A DNA stretch of 64,000 nucleotides from Aestuariimicrobium ganziense (GCF_015352975.1 NZ_JACYIZ010000001.1:310001-374000); one strand, 5' to 3'; positions 1 through 8,144 are shown, numbered from the stretch's first letter. Numbers and translations: made by a program. The notes: generated from the sequence alone by a model not told the origin.

Positions 1-103
1 GCGCTCCGTGGTCGGCGAGGTGCTTGGTGGTGACGCGTCCGATCTGGCCGGCTGCACCGGTGACCAGCACTGTTCGTCGGCTGAGGTCTGCAGCTGGATG
101 CAT
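1..103 (-). CDS. NAD(P)-binding epimerase/dehydrogenase, N-terminal fragment
   Basis: Only the first 34 codons lie in the window; the gene continues past the left edge. The ATG at 103 opens a peptide that contains VLVTGAAGQIGRVTTKHLA, the first beta strand and glycine-rich loop (TGAAGQIG) of an extended short-chain dehydrogenase or NAD-dependent epimerase. That loop binds the dinucleotide. The catalytic YxxxK and substrate domain are out of view, so the substrate cannot be given. An in-frame GTG slightly upstream (near 124) is an alternative start. The gene diverges from the BrkB-family gene, with which it shares the 130-nt spacer. Confidence 0.7.
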   Translation of the reverse strand, partial: MHPAADLSRRTVLVTGAAGQIGRVTTKHLADHGA

Positions 104-233
104 TCGCCAACCGTAGTGCAGCACGACCCCGCTCCGGCACGTCGCCACGGGCACGACCCCATCTCATGGAATGATCGTGTGGCCAGTCACTTCCCCGGCT
201 GGTAGCCCACCGTCATGAGAGCCTTCCCCATCC

Positions 234-1214
234 ATGCTGACCGGGACAGTAGTCGTCGTGCCCACACCACTGCGTGACCGCCTCGCAGCCGTCCAGCGCA
301 ACCCGCTGACCGCTGCGCTGGGGTCGTTCGGTCGTGTCGTGTGGCGAACCATCCAGGCCGGCATGCGCTACCGGGTGCTGGGACTGGCCGCCGAGTCGGC
401 CTTCTTCGCACTGCTGTCGCTGCCGCCGCTGCTGTTCGGGCTGGCCGGCTCGATCGGCTTCCTCACCAAGACCTTCAGCGTGCAGACCGTCGCCCAGTTC
501 CGGGCCGACATCGTCGCCCTGGCATCGAGGGCACTCAGCCCGCAGGCCATCGACCAGGTGCTCGCACCGACCCTGGACGACGTGCTCACCGCCGGCCGGG
601 TCGAGGTGGTCTCGATCGGCTTCCTGCTCGCCCTGTGGTCGGGCTCACGAGCGATGAGCGTGTTCCTCGACACCGTCTCGATCATGTACGGCCACGCCGG
701 CAAGCGCGGCATCATCCGAGCCCGCGCGCTGAGCTTCGGCATCTACGTCGCGGTGCTGATCACCGCCGCCATCCTGCTGCCCCTGGTGCTGGCCGGACCC
801 AACTTGGTCAGCGCCGTGCTGCCCCCGCAGGCACAGTGGGTGAACCGGCTCTACTGGCCGGTGGTCCTGGTCGGCTCGGTGCTCGCCCTGACCACGCTCT
901 TCTCAGCGGCCGTGCCGGTGCGGCGACGCTGGCGCGCCGACCTGCCGGGAGCCCTGCTCACCCTGGCCATCTGGCTCGGCGGTTCGTGGCTGCTGCGCCT
1001 CGTGCTCGACCGGTCACTGGGCGGGTCGGCCCTCTATGGGCCGCTGGCCGCACCCATCGCGGTGATGATGTGGCTGTACCTGATGGCCCTGGCCACCCTG
1101 ATCGGAGCCTCGTTCAACGCCGCGATCAGTTCAGTCTGGCCACATTTCGCCGGCATCTCGCGCCAACGCGCGCAGGAGATCGCAGACGAGGTCACCGACG
1201 GTTCGTCCGCATAG
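234..1214 (+). CDS. YihY/virulence factor BrkB family membrane protein
   Basis: This 326-residue protein has about six hydrophobic segments spread over residues 45-310, the layout of the YihY/BrkB family. Conserved family features include the early segment with ESAFFALLSLPPLLFGL and the late segment with YGPLAAPIAVMMWLYLMALA. The family was once called RNase BN; that assignment is not supported for these membrane proteins and their true role is not settled. The ATG at 234 has no clear ribosome binding site; the GTG at 258 is an equally plausible start. The gene stands alone, divergent from the epimerase fragment and followed by a 117-nt leader of the next gene. Confidence 0.88.
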   Translation: MLTGTVVVVPTPLRDRLAAVQRNPLTAALGSFGRVVWRTIQAGMRYRVLGLAAESAFFALLSLPPLLFGLAGSIGFLTKTFSVQTVAQFRADIVALASRALSPQAIDQVLAPTLDDVLTAGRVEVVSIGFLLALWSGSRAMSVFLDTVSIMYGHAGKRGIIRARALSFGIYVAVLITAAILLPLVLAGPNLVSAVLPPQAQWVNRLYWPVVLVGSVLALTTLFSAAVPVRRRWRADLPGALLTLAIWLGGSWLLRLVLDRSLGGSALYGPLAAPIAVMMWLYLMALATLIGASFNAAISSVWPHFAGISRQRAQEIADEVTDGSSA

Positions 1215-1223
1215 TGGTACTGA

Positions 1224-1278
1224 ATCTCACTGATTGAGATGCCTGCTTGCGCAAGGGTGTCCAACAGGTGGACTCTTG
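1224..1278 (+). promoter_or_regulatory. cluster of three inverted repeats in the leader of the CbiX-like gene
   Basis: The 117-nt gap between the BrkB gene and the next ATG holds ATCTCA-CTGAT-TGAGAT (1224-1240), the palindrome CTTGCGCAAG (1246-1255) and GTCCA-ACAGG-TGGAC (1259-1273); the last can extend to an imperfect stem over 1252-1278. No T-tract follows. It could be a weak terminator of the upstream gene, an operator or a leader RNA element. I see no box that would mark a cobalamin riboswitch. Confidence 0.35.
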
Positions 1279-1331
1279 TCTCACGCGGCAACGGAGCCGT
1301 CACCGGTGAACCTCTGACGAAGGGCTGACCC

Positions 1332-2156
1332 ATGACAGCGCCCGCTCTCGTGCTCGTGGCTGATGGCACCGACGACCCCCGGGTCGCCCAGGTCGTCCAC
1401 GTGCTGCGCAAGCAGCTGCAGATCGCCCGCCCCGCCGTCTCGATCCACCTCGCCTGCCTCGGCGGTTCGCCCACCGGTGTGCAGGTGGTCTCGGCCCTGG
1501 CCGCGCGCGGCGCCAGCGAGGTCGTGTTCGTCCCGATCGACCTGTGCCGGGCCATCGAGGCCTCCGACGAACTGCAGGCCACGGTGACCGAGGTGCGCAA
1601 CGCCCACCCCACGCTGCAGGTCAGCGTCTCGCGCCCAGTGGGCCCCGCACCCGAACTGCTCACCATCGTGGACGAACGACTGCGCACCGCGCTGCGGGCC
1701 AGCCGCACCACCGAACTCGATGGACTGGTGCTCGCACTCCCCCACGGCGGCGACGTGCGCGGCAACGCGTTGGTCTCGCGCCGTGCGCGACAGTGGTCGG
1801 CCCACCACCGCCTTCCCGTGGTCGTGGCGGTCGGCGACCACTCCGGTCCCAGCGTGGTCACCGCCCTGGCCAGCCTGCGCAGCCAGGGCCGACGCCACAT
1901 CGCGGTCGGATCGGTCTACCTCGCCGACGGTGAGGGCTTCGCCCAGATGAGCGAGCAGGCTCTGGCCCACGGTGCGATCGCGGTCAGCCCCCCACTGGGT
2001 GCCCACGACCGTCTGCTCGACCTGGCGATGAGCCGCTACGCCTACGCCGCCATGGACCTGCTCGACGACGTCGAGGAGGCCTGCGAGCAGGACGAGACCG
2101 CATCGGCACAGCTGTCGTCCGACTCCGACGCGACGGCCGTCGTCCTCGCCACCTGA
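1332..2156 (+). CDS. CbiX/sirohydrochlorin chelatase-like protein with altered active site
   Basis: The 274-residue product has two repeated chelatase-like halves, as in long-form CbiX/SirB proteins that insert cobalt or iron into sirohydrochlorin (B12 or siroheme synthesis). Helpful matches are the opening LVLVADGTDDPR, where active members read LV.HGSRDPR, and the late PPLGAHDRLLDLAMSRY, typical of the second half. The metal-binding His of the first half is replaced by Asp (residue 11), whereas the second half carries PHGG with His 138. No other siroheme, B12 or sulfite-assimilation gene is nearby. The start is an ATG preceded by an AAGGG-type site. It may be a catalytically altered relative rather than a working chelatase. 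Confidence 0.75.
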   Translation: MTAPALVLVADGTDDPRVAQVVHVLRKQLQIARPAVSIHLACLGGSPTGVQVVSALAARGASEVVFVPIDLCRAIEASDELQATVTEVRNAHPTLQVSVSRPVGPAPELLTIVDERLRTALRASRTTELDGLVLALPHGGDVRGNALVSRRARQWSAHHRLPVVVAVGDHSGPSVVTALASLRSQGRRHIAVGSVYLADGEGFAQMSEQALAHGAIAVSPPLGAHDRLLDLAMSRYAYAAMDLLDDVEEACEQDETASAQLSSDSDATAVVLAT

Positions 2157-2187
2157 GTCGTGTGGCGCGCGGTGGGCCGGCTCCCGG

Positions 2188-3126
2188 TCAGCCCAGCGCG
2201 TTGAGTCGCTGCCTCTCGGCCTCGACGTCGAAGTCGGCCTTGGGCCACTGCGGATCGAGCGCCTCCAGATGCTCCAGCAACAGCTGCGCCGCAGCCCAGT
2301 TGCGGTACCACTTGCGGTCCGAGGGCAGCACGTACCACGGCGCCACGTCGGTGTTGCACTTCTCCAGGGCGAGCGCGTAGGCCTCTTCGTAGTCGTCCCA
2401 CCGCGCCCGGGAGTCGACGTCACCCGGGTTGTACTTCCAGTGCTTCTCGGGGTTGTCGAGCCGCTCGTTGAGCCTGGCGAGTTGTTCGTCCCGGCTGATG
2501 CGCAGGAAGCACTTGATGACGGTGATGCCCTGCTCGACGAGCTCGGCCTCGAACCGGTTGATCTGGTCGTAGCGCGAGGTGATCGTGCGCGCCGAGGCCA
2601 GCTCGTTGACCCGACCGATCAGCACGTCCTCGTAGTGGGAACGGTCGAAGATGCCGATCATGCCGGGGCCAGGCAGCTCCTGCTTGATCCGCCACAGGAA
2701 GTGGTGGGAGAGCTCCTCCTTGGTCGGCGCCTTGAACGCCTTCAGGTGCACCCCTTGGGGATCGACCAGGCCGATGGCGTGCCTGATCACGCCACCCTTG
2801 CCCGAGGTGTCCATGCCCTGCAGCACCATCAGCACCCGCTTGGCTCCGGCCGCGTCGTCACGACCGTCGGCATAGAGCCGCTCCTGCAGGTCGGACAACT
2901 GCGGACCCAGTGCAGCGGTGAAGGCGGCCGCGTCCTCCTTGCCCTTGCCCGGATAGCCGGGGGTGGCCCGAGCATCGAGGGCAGCCATCTCGACCGGACC
3001 CTGCGGCACGCGCAGCAGGTCTCGCAGCGGAGCCATCGGCTCGATCGGCACCACGGCCTGGGCCAACTGCTCGGCCTTCTTGGCTGCTGACTTCTTCGCC
3101 TTGGACTTCTTGCTCTTCTTGGCCAT
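2188..3126 (-). CDS. ppk2: polyphosphate kinase 2 family protein
   Basis: This 312-residue protein moves phosphate between polyphosphate and nucleotides in the cytoplasm. It shows the PPK2 signature: P-loop GMDTSGKGG near residue 105, the Walker B-like IFDRSHYEDV, and the lid region with KHWKYNPGD. The sequence is most like the polyphosphate:nucleotide phosphotransferase branch, though the class cannot be fixed by eye. The frame is open well upstream, but I place the start at the ATG at 3126, which begins a Lys/Ala-rich tail (MAKKSKKSKAKK) followed directly by family-like sequence; further upstream extension would run into msrB. The gene converges with the CbiX-like gene and diverges from msrB. 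Confidence 0.93.
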   Translation of the reverse strand: MAKKSKKSKAKKSAAKKAEQLAQAVVPIEPMAPLRDLLRVPQGPVEMAALDARATPGYPGKGKEDAAAFTAALGPQLSDLQERLYADGRDDAAGAKRVLMVLQGMDTSGKGGVIRHAIGLVDPQGVHLKAFKAPTKEELSHHFLWRIKQELPGPGMIGIFDRSHYEDVLIGRVNELASARTITSRYDQINRFEAELVEQGITVIKCFLRISRDEQLARLNERLDNPEKHWKYNPGDVDSRARWDDYEEAYALALEKCNTDVAPWYVLPSDRKWYRNWAAAQLLLEHLEALDPQWPKADFDVEAERQRLNALG

Positions 3127-3177
3127 GTCGGGATTCTGCCGCACCGAGGGTGGGGCGCGGGTGATTGCGCACTCACC

Positions 3178-3183
3178 TAGGCT
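3178..3183 (+). promoter_or_regulatory. -10 hexamer of msrB, predicted leaderless start
   Basis: TAGGCT ends 6 nt before the msrB ATG at 3190 and no Shine-Dalgarno sequence intervenes. Transcription would therefore begin at or next to the start codon. The same arrangement recurs many times in this window (see findings). Confidence 0.55.
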
Positions 3184-3189
3184 TGCGGC

Positions 3190-3621
3190 ATGGACGAGTC
3201 CCCCACCCCCCAGGTCGTGAAGTCGCCCGAGCAGTGGCGCGCCCAGCTCGGCGACTTCGCCTACCACGTGCTGCGCGAGGCCGGCACCGAGCGCCCCTTC
3301 ACCGGCGAGTACACCGACACCACCACCGCCGGGGTGTACAGCTGTCGTGCCTGTGGGGCGGAACTGTTCCGCAGCGACGAGAAGTTCAGCTCGCACTGTG
3401 GCTGGCCGAGCTTCTTCGCCCCGCTGGCCGAGGACCGGGTGCGGTACCTGTCGGACGAGTCGATCCCCGGACGACCCCGGGTCGAGGTTCGCTGCAGCTC
3501 CTGCGACTCCCACCTGGGCCATGTCTTCGAGGGCGAGGGCTACGACACCCCGACCGACCTGCGCTACTGCATCAACTCGGTCTGCCTCGTGCTCGAGCCG
3601 ACCGCCACCGACGGTCAGTGA
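3190..3621 (+). CDS. msrB: peptide-methionine (R)-S-oxide reductase
   Basis: MsrB reduces methionine R-sulfoxide in proteins back to methionine, using thioredoxin-type reductant. The 143-residue length is normal for a single-domain MsrB. Two CxxC zinc motifs are present (Cys52/Cys55 and Cys102/Cys105), and the catalytic Cys is Cys127 in the family motif RYCINS. The loop FSSHCGWPSFF is also diagnostic. The start is the ATG at 3190 directly behind a -10 hexamer. The gene is divergent from ppk2 and precedes the DUF3000 gene by 55 nt, but that gene has its own promoter-like hexamer. Confidence 0.97.
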   Translation: MDESPTPQVVKSPEQWRAQLGDFAYHVLREAGTERPFTGEYTDTTTAGVYSCRACGAELFRSDEKFSSHCGWPSFFAPLAEDRVRYLSDESIPGRPRVEVRCSSCDSHLGHVFEGEGYDTPTDLRYCINSVCLVLEPTATDGQ

Positions 3622-3676
3622 CGGCTCGGCGTGCCACCGCCCTCGGTCGGCGCGCCGCCCCGTAGGGTCTGGAGAT

Positions 3677-4276
3677 GTGAGTGCTCATCCGCCCAGCACG
3701 GCCAGCGCGGCCCAGTTCCGCAGCGCGCTGGCCGACCTGCTCGGGCACCGTTGGCGGGCCGAGGTGCACGCCGACGAGATCCCTGCACCGCAGAAGATCG
3801 CCCCACACTCGGCCGCGATCGCAGCCGAGGTGACCGTGGCGGGCACCGAGGTCGGCAACGGGCGCCTCGTCCTGCTGCACGACCCCGCCGGCAACGAGGC
3901 CTGGCAGGGCACCTACCGGCTGGTCTCGTTCGCCCGCGCCGACGTCGACCAGGCGATGGTCACCGATCCTCTGCTCACCGAGGTGGGCTGGGCCTGGCTC
4001 ACCGACGCGCTCGACCAGCGCGGCGCCCCCTACGCGGCAGCCTCGGGCACCGTCACCTCGGTCGTCAGCCGGTCGTTCGGCGGCATGTCGGACGAACCCG
4101 ACCGCGCCGAGGTCGAGATCCGCGCCTCGTGGACGCCGCTGCTCGGCGACGGCGCCCCGCTGGCCCTGCACGTGGCCGCCTGGGAGGACCTGCTCTGCCT
4201 CACCTCGGGGCTCTCGCCGTTGCCCGAGGGGATCGTCCAACTCACGCCCCGCACCACGACGTTGCGGCCCTGGTGA
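3677..4276 (+). CDS. DUF3000 domain-containing protein
   Basis: The 199-residue protein belongs to the actinobacterial DUF3000 family, whose function is unknown. The match rests on its overall sequence (RAEVHADEIPAPQKIAPHSAAI and later VTSVVSRSFGGM) and on its position directly before RNase D, as in Mycobacterium tuberculosis Rv2680-Rv2681. I chose the GTG at 3677: GGAG stands 4-7 nt before it and TAGGGT (3663-3668) lies 8 nt upstream. The frame stays open upstream inside msrB, but that part is antisense-like shadow. The stop lies 7 nt before rnd, so the two are probably co-transcribed. Confidence 0.88.
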   Translation: MSAHPPSTASAAQFRSALADLLGHRWRAEVHADEIPAPQKIAPHSAAIAAEVTVAGTEVGNGRLVLLHDPAGNEAWQGTYRLVSFARADVDQAMVTDPLLTEVGWAWLTDALDQRGAPYAAASGTVTSVVSRSFGGMSDEPDRAEVEIRASWTPLLGDGAPLALHVAAWEDLLCLTSGLSPLPEGIVQLTPRTTTLRPW

Positions 4277-4283
4277 GGCGCTG

Positions 4284-5525
4284 GTGACCGAACCCGAACT
4301 GCCTCTGCTGACGGTGCCCGCCGACGGAATCCCCGACGTGGTCGACTCGCCCGCGGCGTTGCACGAGTCCGCGGTCGCGCTGGGCCAGGGGCAGGGGCCC
4401 ATCGCCGTCGACGCCGAGCGGGCACAGTCGTTCCGCTACTCGTCCAAGGCCTACCTGCTGCAACTGCGTCGCGAGGGGGCCGGCACCCACCTGGTCGACC
4501 CGGTGGCCCTGGAGGACCCCGACGGCAACGCCGACCTGCACGAGCTCGCTGAGGTGATGACCCCCCACGAGTGGGTGATCCACGCGGCCAGCCAGGACCT
4601 GCCGTGCCTGGCCATGGCCGGGTTGGTGCCGCAGCGGATCTTCGACACCGAGCTGGCCGGCAGGCTGCTGGGACGACCCAAGGTCGGCCTGGGCGCGCTG
4701 CTCGAGGACGAGTTCGGCGTGCGACTGCTCAAGGAGCACAGCGCCGCCAACTGGTCGATGCGGCCGATCCCCCATGACTGGCTGGCCTACGCCGCCCTGG
4801 ACGTCGAGCTGCTGGTGGGGCTTCGTGACCGGCTCGACGAAGCCCTGGTCGCCGCCGGCAAGCGGGAGTGGGCCGAGCAGGAGTTTGAGTGGCAGGTGCG
4901 CCAGTTCGCCAGCCCCCGCCCCGACGACCCCGAGCGTTGGCGACGCACCAACGGGCTGCACCAGGTCAAGCACGCACTGGCGATGGCGCTGGTCAGGGAG
5001 CTGTGGGACGAACGCGACCTGCTCGCCGAGCGCTACGACTTGGCACCGGGCAAGGTGGTGCAGGACCGCGCGATCACCGAGCTGGCCGCACTGGTCGACA
5101 CCCAGAAGCTCACCCTGCCCGGGCGAGCCGAGCTGCGCGCCATCGACGGCTTCAAGCGCCGCAACGCCCGCCGCTTCGAGAACAACTGGATCGGGGCGAT
5201 CGATCGGGTTGGCCAGCTGTCGCGCCGGGAGTGGCCGGCGGTTCGGCTGCCCAGCGACGGCCCCCCACAACCCCGATCGTGGGAGCAGCGCCACCCCGAG
5301 GCGTGGGCCCGGTGGCAGGCGATCCGTCCTGCGGCCAACGAGTTGGCCGGCCAGCTCGAACTGCCGCCCGAGAACCTGGTGCAGCCCGATGTGCTGCGGC
5401 GTCTGGCCTGGCAGCCGCCGGCCGAGGTGTCGAGCGAGTCGGTCGATGCACGGCTGGCCGAGTTGGGGGCCAGGCCCTGGCAGCGCGAGCAGCTGTCAGC
5501 CCTTCTGGCCGAACTCCTGGGCTGA
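4284..5525 (+). CDS. rnd: ribonuclease D
   Basis: RNase D is a 3'-5' exoribonuclease that trims tRNA and other small RNA 3' ends. The 413-residue product has the DEDDy exonuclease domain in residues 20-190: IAVDAE (first acidic pair), SQDLPCL (second motif) and YAALDVELL (third motif with Tyr and Asp). An HRDC-type helical domain follows near residues 220-300. The start is GTG at 4284, 7 nt after the DUF3000 stop. The 3' end overlaps the 3' end of dxs on the other strand by 30 bp, so the two genes converge and share coding DNA. Confidence 0.95.
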   Translation: MTEPELPLLTVPADGIPDVVDSPAALHESAVALGQGQGPIAVDAERAQSFRYSSKAYLLQLRREGAGTHLVDPVALEDPDGNADLHELAEVMTPHEWVIHAASQDLPCLAMAGLVPQRIFDTELAGRLLGRPKVGLGALLEDEFGVRLLKEHSAANWSMRPIPHDWLAYAALDVELLVGLRDRLDEALVAAGKREWAEQEFEWQVRQFASPRPDDPERWRRTNGLHQVKHALAMALVRELWDERDLLAERYDLAPGKVVQDRAITELAALVDTQKLTLPGRAELRAIDGFKRRNARRFENNWIGAIDRVGQLSRREWPAVRLPSDGPPQPRSWEQRHPEAWARWQAIRPAANELAGQLELPPENLVQPDVLRRLAWQPPAEVSSESVDARLAELGARPWQREQLSALLAELLG

Positions 5526-7430
5526 GGCGGTCAGCAGGGGCAACTGCCCGACCGCGTCGTGGCGCCGGGAGTGGTGCTCGATCACCTCGCGCGAGATGGT
5601 CTGGGCGGTCAGGCCGAGCTGCTCGAGGATCTGCTCGCGGCTGGCGTGGTCGATGAACTCCGGGGGCAGCCCGTACGCGCGCACTTGGACGTCGCTGTCG
5701 CGTTCGCGCAGCCGCTGGGCGAGCCGCTGCCCGACCCCGCCCACCAGCACGTTGTCCTCGATGCTGACCACCATCTGGTGGCGACTGGCCAACTCGACCA
5801 GACCGTCGTCGACCGGCAGCGACCACAGCGGGTCGACCACACAGGCGCTGATGCCCTGCTCGTTGAGGCGTCGTCCGACCTCGAGCGCCAACCCCACGAA
5901 CTGGCCGTGGCCGACCACGATCACCTCGGGGCGTTCGCAGGCCAGCAGCACGTCGACGCCGTGCTCGTGGCGCATCGCCGGGATCGGATCGGGCAGCTTC
6001 TCCTTGGAGTAGCGGATGACACAGGGCGCGTCGTCGACGTCGATGCTGGTCCACAGGGCATCCTGCAGCCGCTGCTGATCGCGTGGGGCGGCCAGGCGCA
6101 GCCCGGGCACCAGCCCCATCAGGCTCATGTCCCACATGCCGTGGTGCGAGGCCCCGTCGGGCCCGGTGACGCCGGCACGGTCGAGCACCAGGGTCACCCC
6201 GAGCCGGTGCATGGCCACATCCATCAGCACCTGGTCGAAGGCCCGGTTGAGGAAGGTGGCGTACAGCGCCACCACCGGGTGCAGGCCCGCGCGGGCCATG
6301 CCAGCAGCCGAGACCACCGCGTGCTGCTCGGCGATGCCGACGTCGAAGGTGCGTTCGGGGTGCGCCGCGGCGAAGCGGGCCAGGCCGGTCGGGTAGAGCA
6401 TGGCGGCGGTGACCGCGACCACGTCGGGACGCTGGTCGCCGATGCGCACCATCTCGTCGCCGAAGGCCTCGGTCCAGGTCGCCCGCGGCGAACTGGCCAG
6501 CGGCTCACCGGTGATCTCGTCGATCTGGCCGACGGCGTGGAAGCGGTCCTCCTCGTGGCTCTCGGCGGCGGCGAAGCCGGCCCCCTTGCGGGTCAGGCAG
6601 TGGACGATCACCGGTCCGCCGAAGTTCTTGGCCTGCTGCAGCGCACGTTCGGTGGCGGCCAGGTCGTGCCCGTCGATCGGCCCGATGTACTTCAGCCCGA
6701 GGTCGGAGAACATGGTCTGCGGTGCGAGCACGTCCTTGAGGCCGGTCTTGATGCCGTGCAGCAGGTCGTAGGCGCGCTTGCCGACCAACGGGGTCTTGTT
6801 GACGCTGCGCTTGACCACGCCGAGTGCCTGCTCGTAGTGCTTGTGGGTGCGCAGCCCAGCCAGGTGGTCGGCCAGGCCGCCCACGGTCGGGGTGTAGGAG
6901 CGTCCGTTGTCGTTGACCACGATGACCAGCGGCAGGTCCTTCTGGGACGCGATGTTGTTGAGCGCCTCCCAGGCCATGCCGCCGGTGAGCGCGCCGTCAC
7001 CGACGAAGACCACGACGGTGCGGTCCTGACGGGTCAGCCGGAAGCCCTTGGCCATGCCCTCGCCCCACGACAGGGCGGTCGAGGCGTGAGAGTTCTCGAC
7101 CCAGTCGTGGTCGGACTCGGTGCGGTTGGGGTATCCGGAGAGACCTCCGGCCTGTCGCAGGTGCTCGAAGCCGTCCAGTCGTCCGGTGAGCATCTTGTGC
7201 ACGTAGCTCTGGTGGCCGGTGTCGAAGATGATCGGATCCTGGGGGGAATCGAAGACCCGGTGGATCGCCATGGTCAGCTCGACCACGCCCAGGTTCGGGC
7301 CCAGATGCCCGCCGGTGCGGCTCACCGAGCGGATCAGGAAGCGTCGGATCTCGCCTGCCAGCACATCGAGCTCGTCTCGCGACAGACCCCTGAGGTCGCG
7401 CGGCTCGCCGATGCGCTCCAGAACAGACAT
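5496..7430 (-). CDS. dxs: 1-deoxy-D-xylulose-5-phosphate synthase
   Basis: Dxs condenses pyruvate with glyceraldehyde 3-phosphate, the first step of the MEP isoprenoid pathway, and its product also feeds thiamine and pyridoxal synthesis. The 644-residue protein has the thiamine diphosphate motif GDGALTGG (from residue 144) with a downstream NDN, a conserved GHQSY near residue 72, and the transketolase pyrimidine domain with DRAGVTGPDG. The start is the ATG at 7430 (MSVLERIGEPRDLR), directly behind TAAACT; longer readings add unrelated sequence. The neighbouring rnd on the opposite strand matches the actinobacterial order rnd-dxs. Confidence 0.98.
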   Translation of the reverse strand: MSVLERIGEPRDLRGLSRDELDVLAGEIRRFLIRSVSRTGGHLGPNLGVVELTMAIHRVFDSPQDPIIFDTGHQSYVHKMLTGRLDGFEHLRQAGGLSGYPNRTESDHDWVENSHASTALSWGEGMAKGFRLTRQDRTVVVFVGDGALTGGMAWEALNNIASQKDLPLVIVVNDNGRSYTPTVGGLADHLAGLRTHKHYEQALGVVKRSVNKTPLVGKRAYDLLHGIKTGLKDVLAPQTMFSDLGLKYIGPIDGHDLAATERALQQAKNFGGPVIVHCLTRKGAGFAAAESHEEDRFHAVGQIDEITGEPLASSPRATWTEAFGDEMVRIGDQRPDVVAVTAAMLYPTGLARFAAAHPERTFDVGIAEQHAVVSAAGMARAGLHPVVALYATFLNRAFDQVLMDVAMHRLGVTLVLDRAGVTGPDGASHHGMWDMSLMGLVPGLRLAAPRDQQRLQDALWTSIDVDDAPCVIRYSKEKLPDPIPAMRHEHGVDVLLACERPEVIVVGHGQFVGLALEVGRRLNEQGISACVVDPLWSLPVDDGLVELASRHQMVVSIEDNVLVGGVGQRLAQRLRERDSDVQVRAYGLPPEFIDHASREQILEQLGLTAQTISREVIEHHSRRHDAVGQLPLLTASAQEFGQKG

Positions 7431-7437
7431 GTCCGCC

Positions 7438-7443
7438 AGTTTA
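7438..7443 (-). promoter_or_regulatory. -10 hexamer of dxs, predicted leaderless start
   Basis: Read on the minus strand the hexamer is TAAACT, followed by 7 nt and then the dxs ATG. No ribosome binding site fits in that space, so the mRNA probably starts at the start codon. Confidence 0.5.
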
Positions 7444-7520
7444 AACCGCACACACCAGCTGTGGCGCCCTCCTGCGCTGGTCAGCCGGGGTGTGTTCGGC
7501 GCGGCTGGGCCCAAGCGCTC

Positions 7521-8000
7521 TCACAATCGGCTGATGAACACCCGCCCGCGCAGGGTCTCCTCGACCAGCATCACGGCGCGGCGCAGCCTCACCAGACGCG
7601 CCTCCTCGCTCTGCAGCACCTCGACTGTGCCATCGAGCACCGGCGCATCGACGTAGTCGGCCAGTTGGGCCCGGGCCTGGCCGATGCTCTGCCGGCAGGC
7701 CCTGACCTGGGACTCCACGAACTCGGCCGCGAGACGGGCCAGCACCACCGGCTGGCGCCTCAGCAGCGGGTAGCCGCGGTAGTCGGCGGGGCAGCAGTCG
7801 AGCAGGAACGCCACCGCCGAGTGCTCCCAGTCCAGCTCGCAGGGCGGGACGACCTGCTCGGGCCAACCCGGTGGCACGTAGCTACGCACGTGGTCGGGAA
7901 CGGCCTTGGTGCGCTCCCCCGGCCTGTGGCGCGAACGACCACCGGACTCGGGGGCATCATCGACCCTGTGCCAGTCGTGGCGAAACACGGTGGTGCTCAT
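7521..8000 (-). CDS. conserved actinobacterial protein of unknown function, predicted SOS-regulated
   Basis: The 159-residue soluble protein has no signal peptide or membrane segment. Its core, from PPGWPEQVVPPCELDWEHSA through LLDCCPADYRGYPLL to the C-terminal EETLRGRVFISRL, looks like a conserved actinobacterial family I recognise only as hypothetical. The middle is helical and rich in Arg and Glu, suggesting a coiled or helical bundle. I chose the ATG at 8000 because AAGGAG stands 6 nt before it. A perfect mycobacterial-type LexA box (8013-8028) lies 12 nt upstream of that start, so the gene is probably induced by DNA damage. It sits alone between dxs and a lipoprotein gene. No catalytic motif was recognised. 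Confidence 0.8.
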   Translation of the reverse strand: MSTTVFRHDWHRVDDAPESGGRSRHRPGERTKAVPDHVRSYVPPGWPEQVVPPCELDWEHSAVAFLLDCCPADYRGYPLLRRQPVVLARLAAEFVESQVRACRQSIGQARAQLADYVDAPVLDGTVEVLQSEEARLVRLRRAVMLVEETLRGRVFISRL

Positions 8001-8012
8001 CGCTACTCCTTT

Positions 8013-8028
8013 TCGAACGTGTGTTCGA
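8013..8028 (-). promoter_or_regulatory. SOS box (LexA operator)
   Basis: TCGAAC-GTGT-GTTCGA as read on the plus strand is a perfect match to the actinobacterial LexA consensus TCGAAC-N4-GTTCGA. It lies immediately before the ribosome binding site of the 159-residue gene on the minus strand and just downstream of a possible -10 (TATCAT) with TGGAAA 17 nt further up. LexA bound here would block the start of transcription. Confidence 0.85.
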
Positions 8029-8144
8029 TGATAGGACGACCCCCTGACGATTTCCACCCCTGTTCCCGGCAGCGCCACCCGTGGGGGTGCTGACCCCGGC
8101 CGCGACTACGCTCGACGGGTCAACCCCAGCCTTGAGGAGCACCC

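Noticed and set aside
1215..1331. Cobalamin riboswitch before the CbiX-like gene
   Set aside because: The leader is only 117 nt and I find no B12-box-like GCCACTG, so the structures there are reported only as inverted repeats.
3127..3522. N-terminal extension of the PPK2 frame
   Set aside because: It would run through msrB on the other strand and has no homology; the Lys-rich ATG at 3126 is a better start.
5559..8093. A long open frame antisense to dxs and the SOS gene
   Set aside because: It has unusual composition rich in Gly, Val, His and Asp, no domain, and lies opposite two well-supported genes. Long antisense frames are expected at this GC content.
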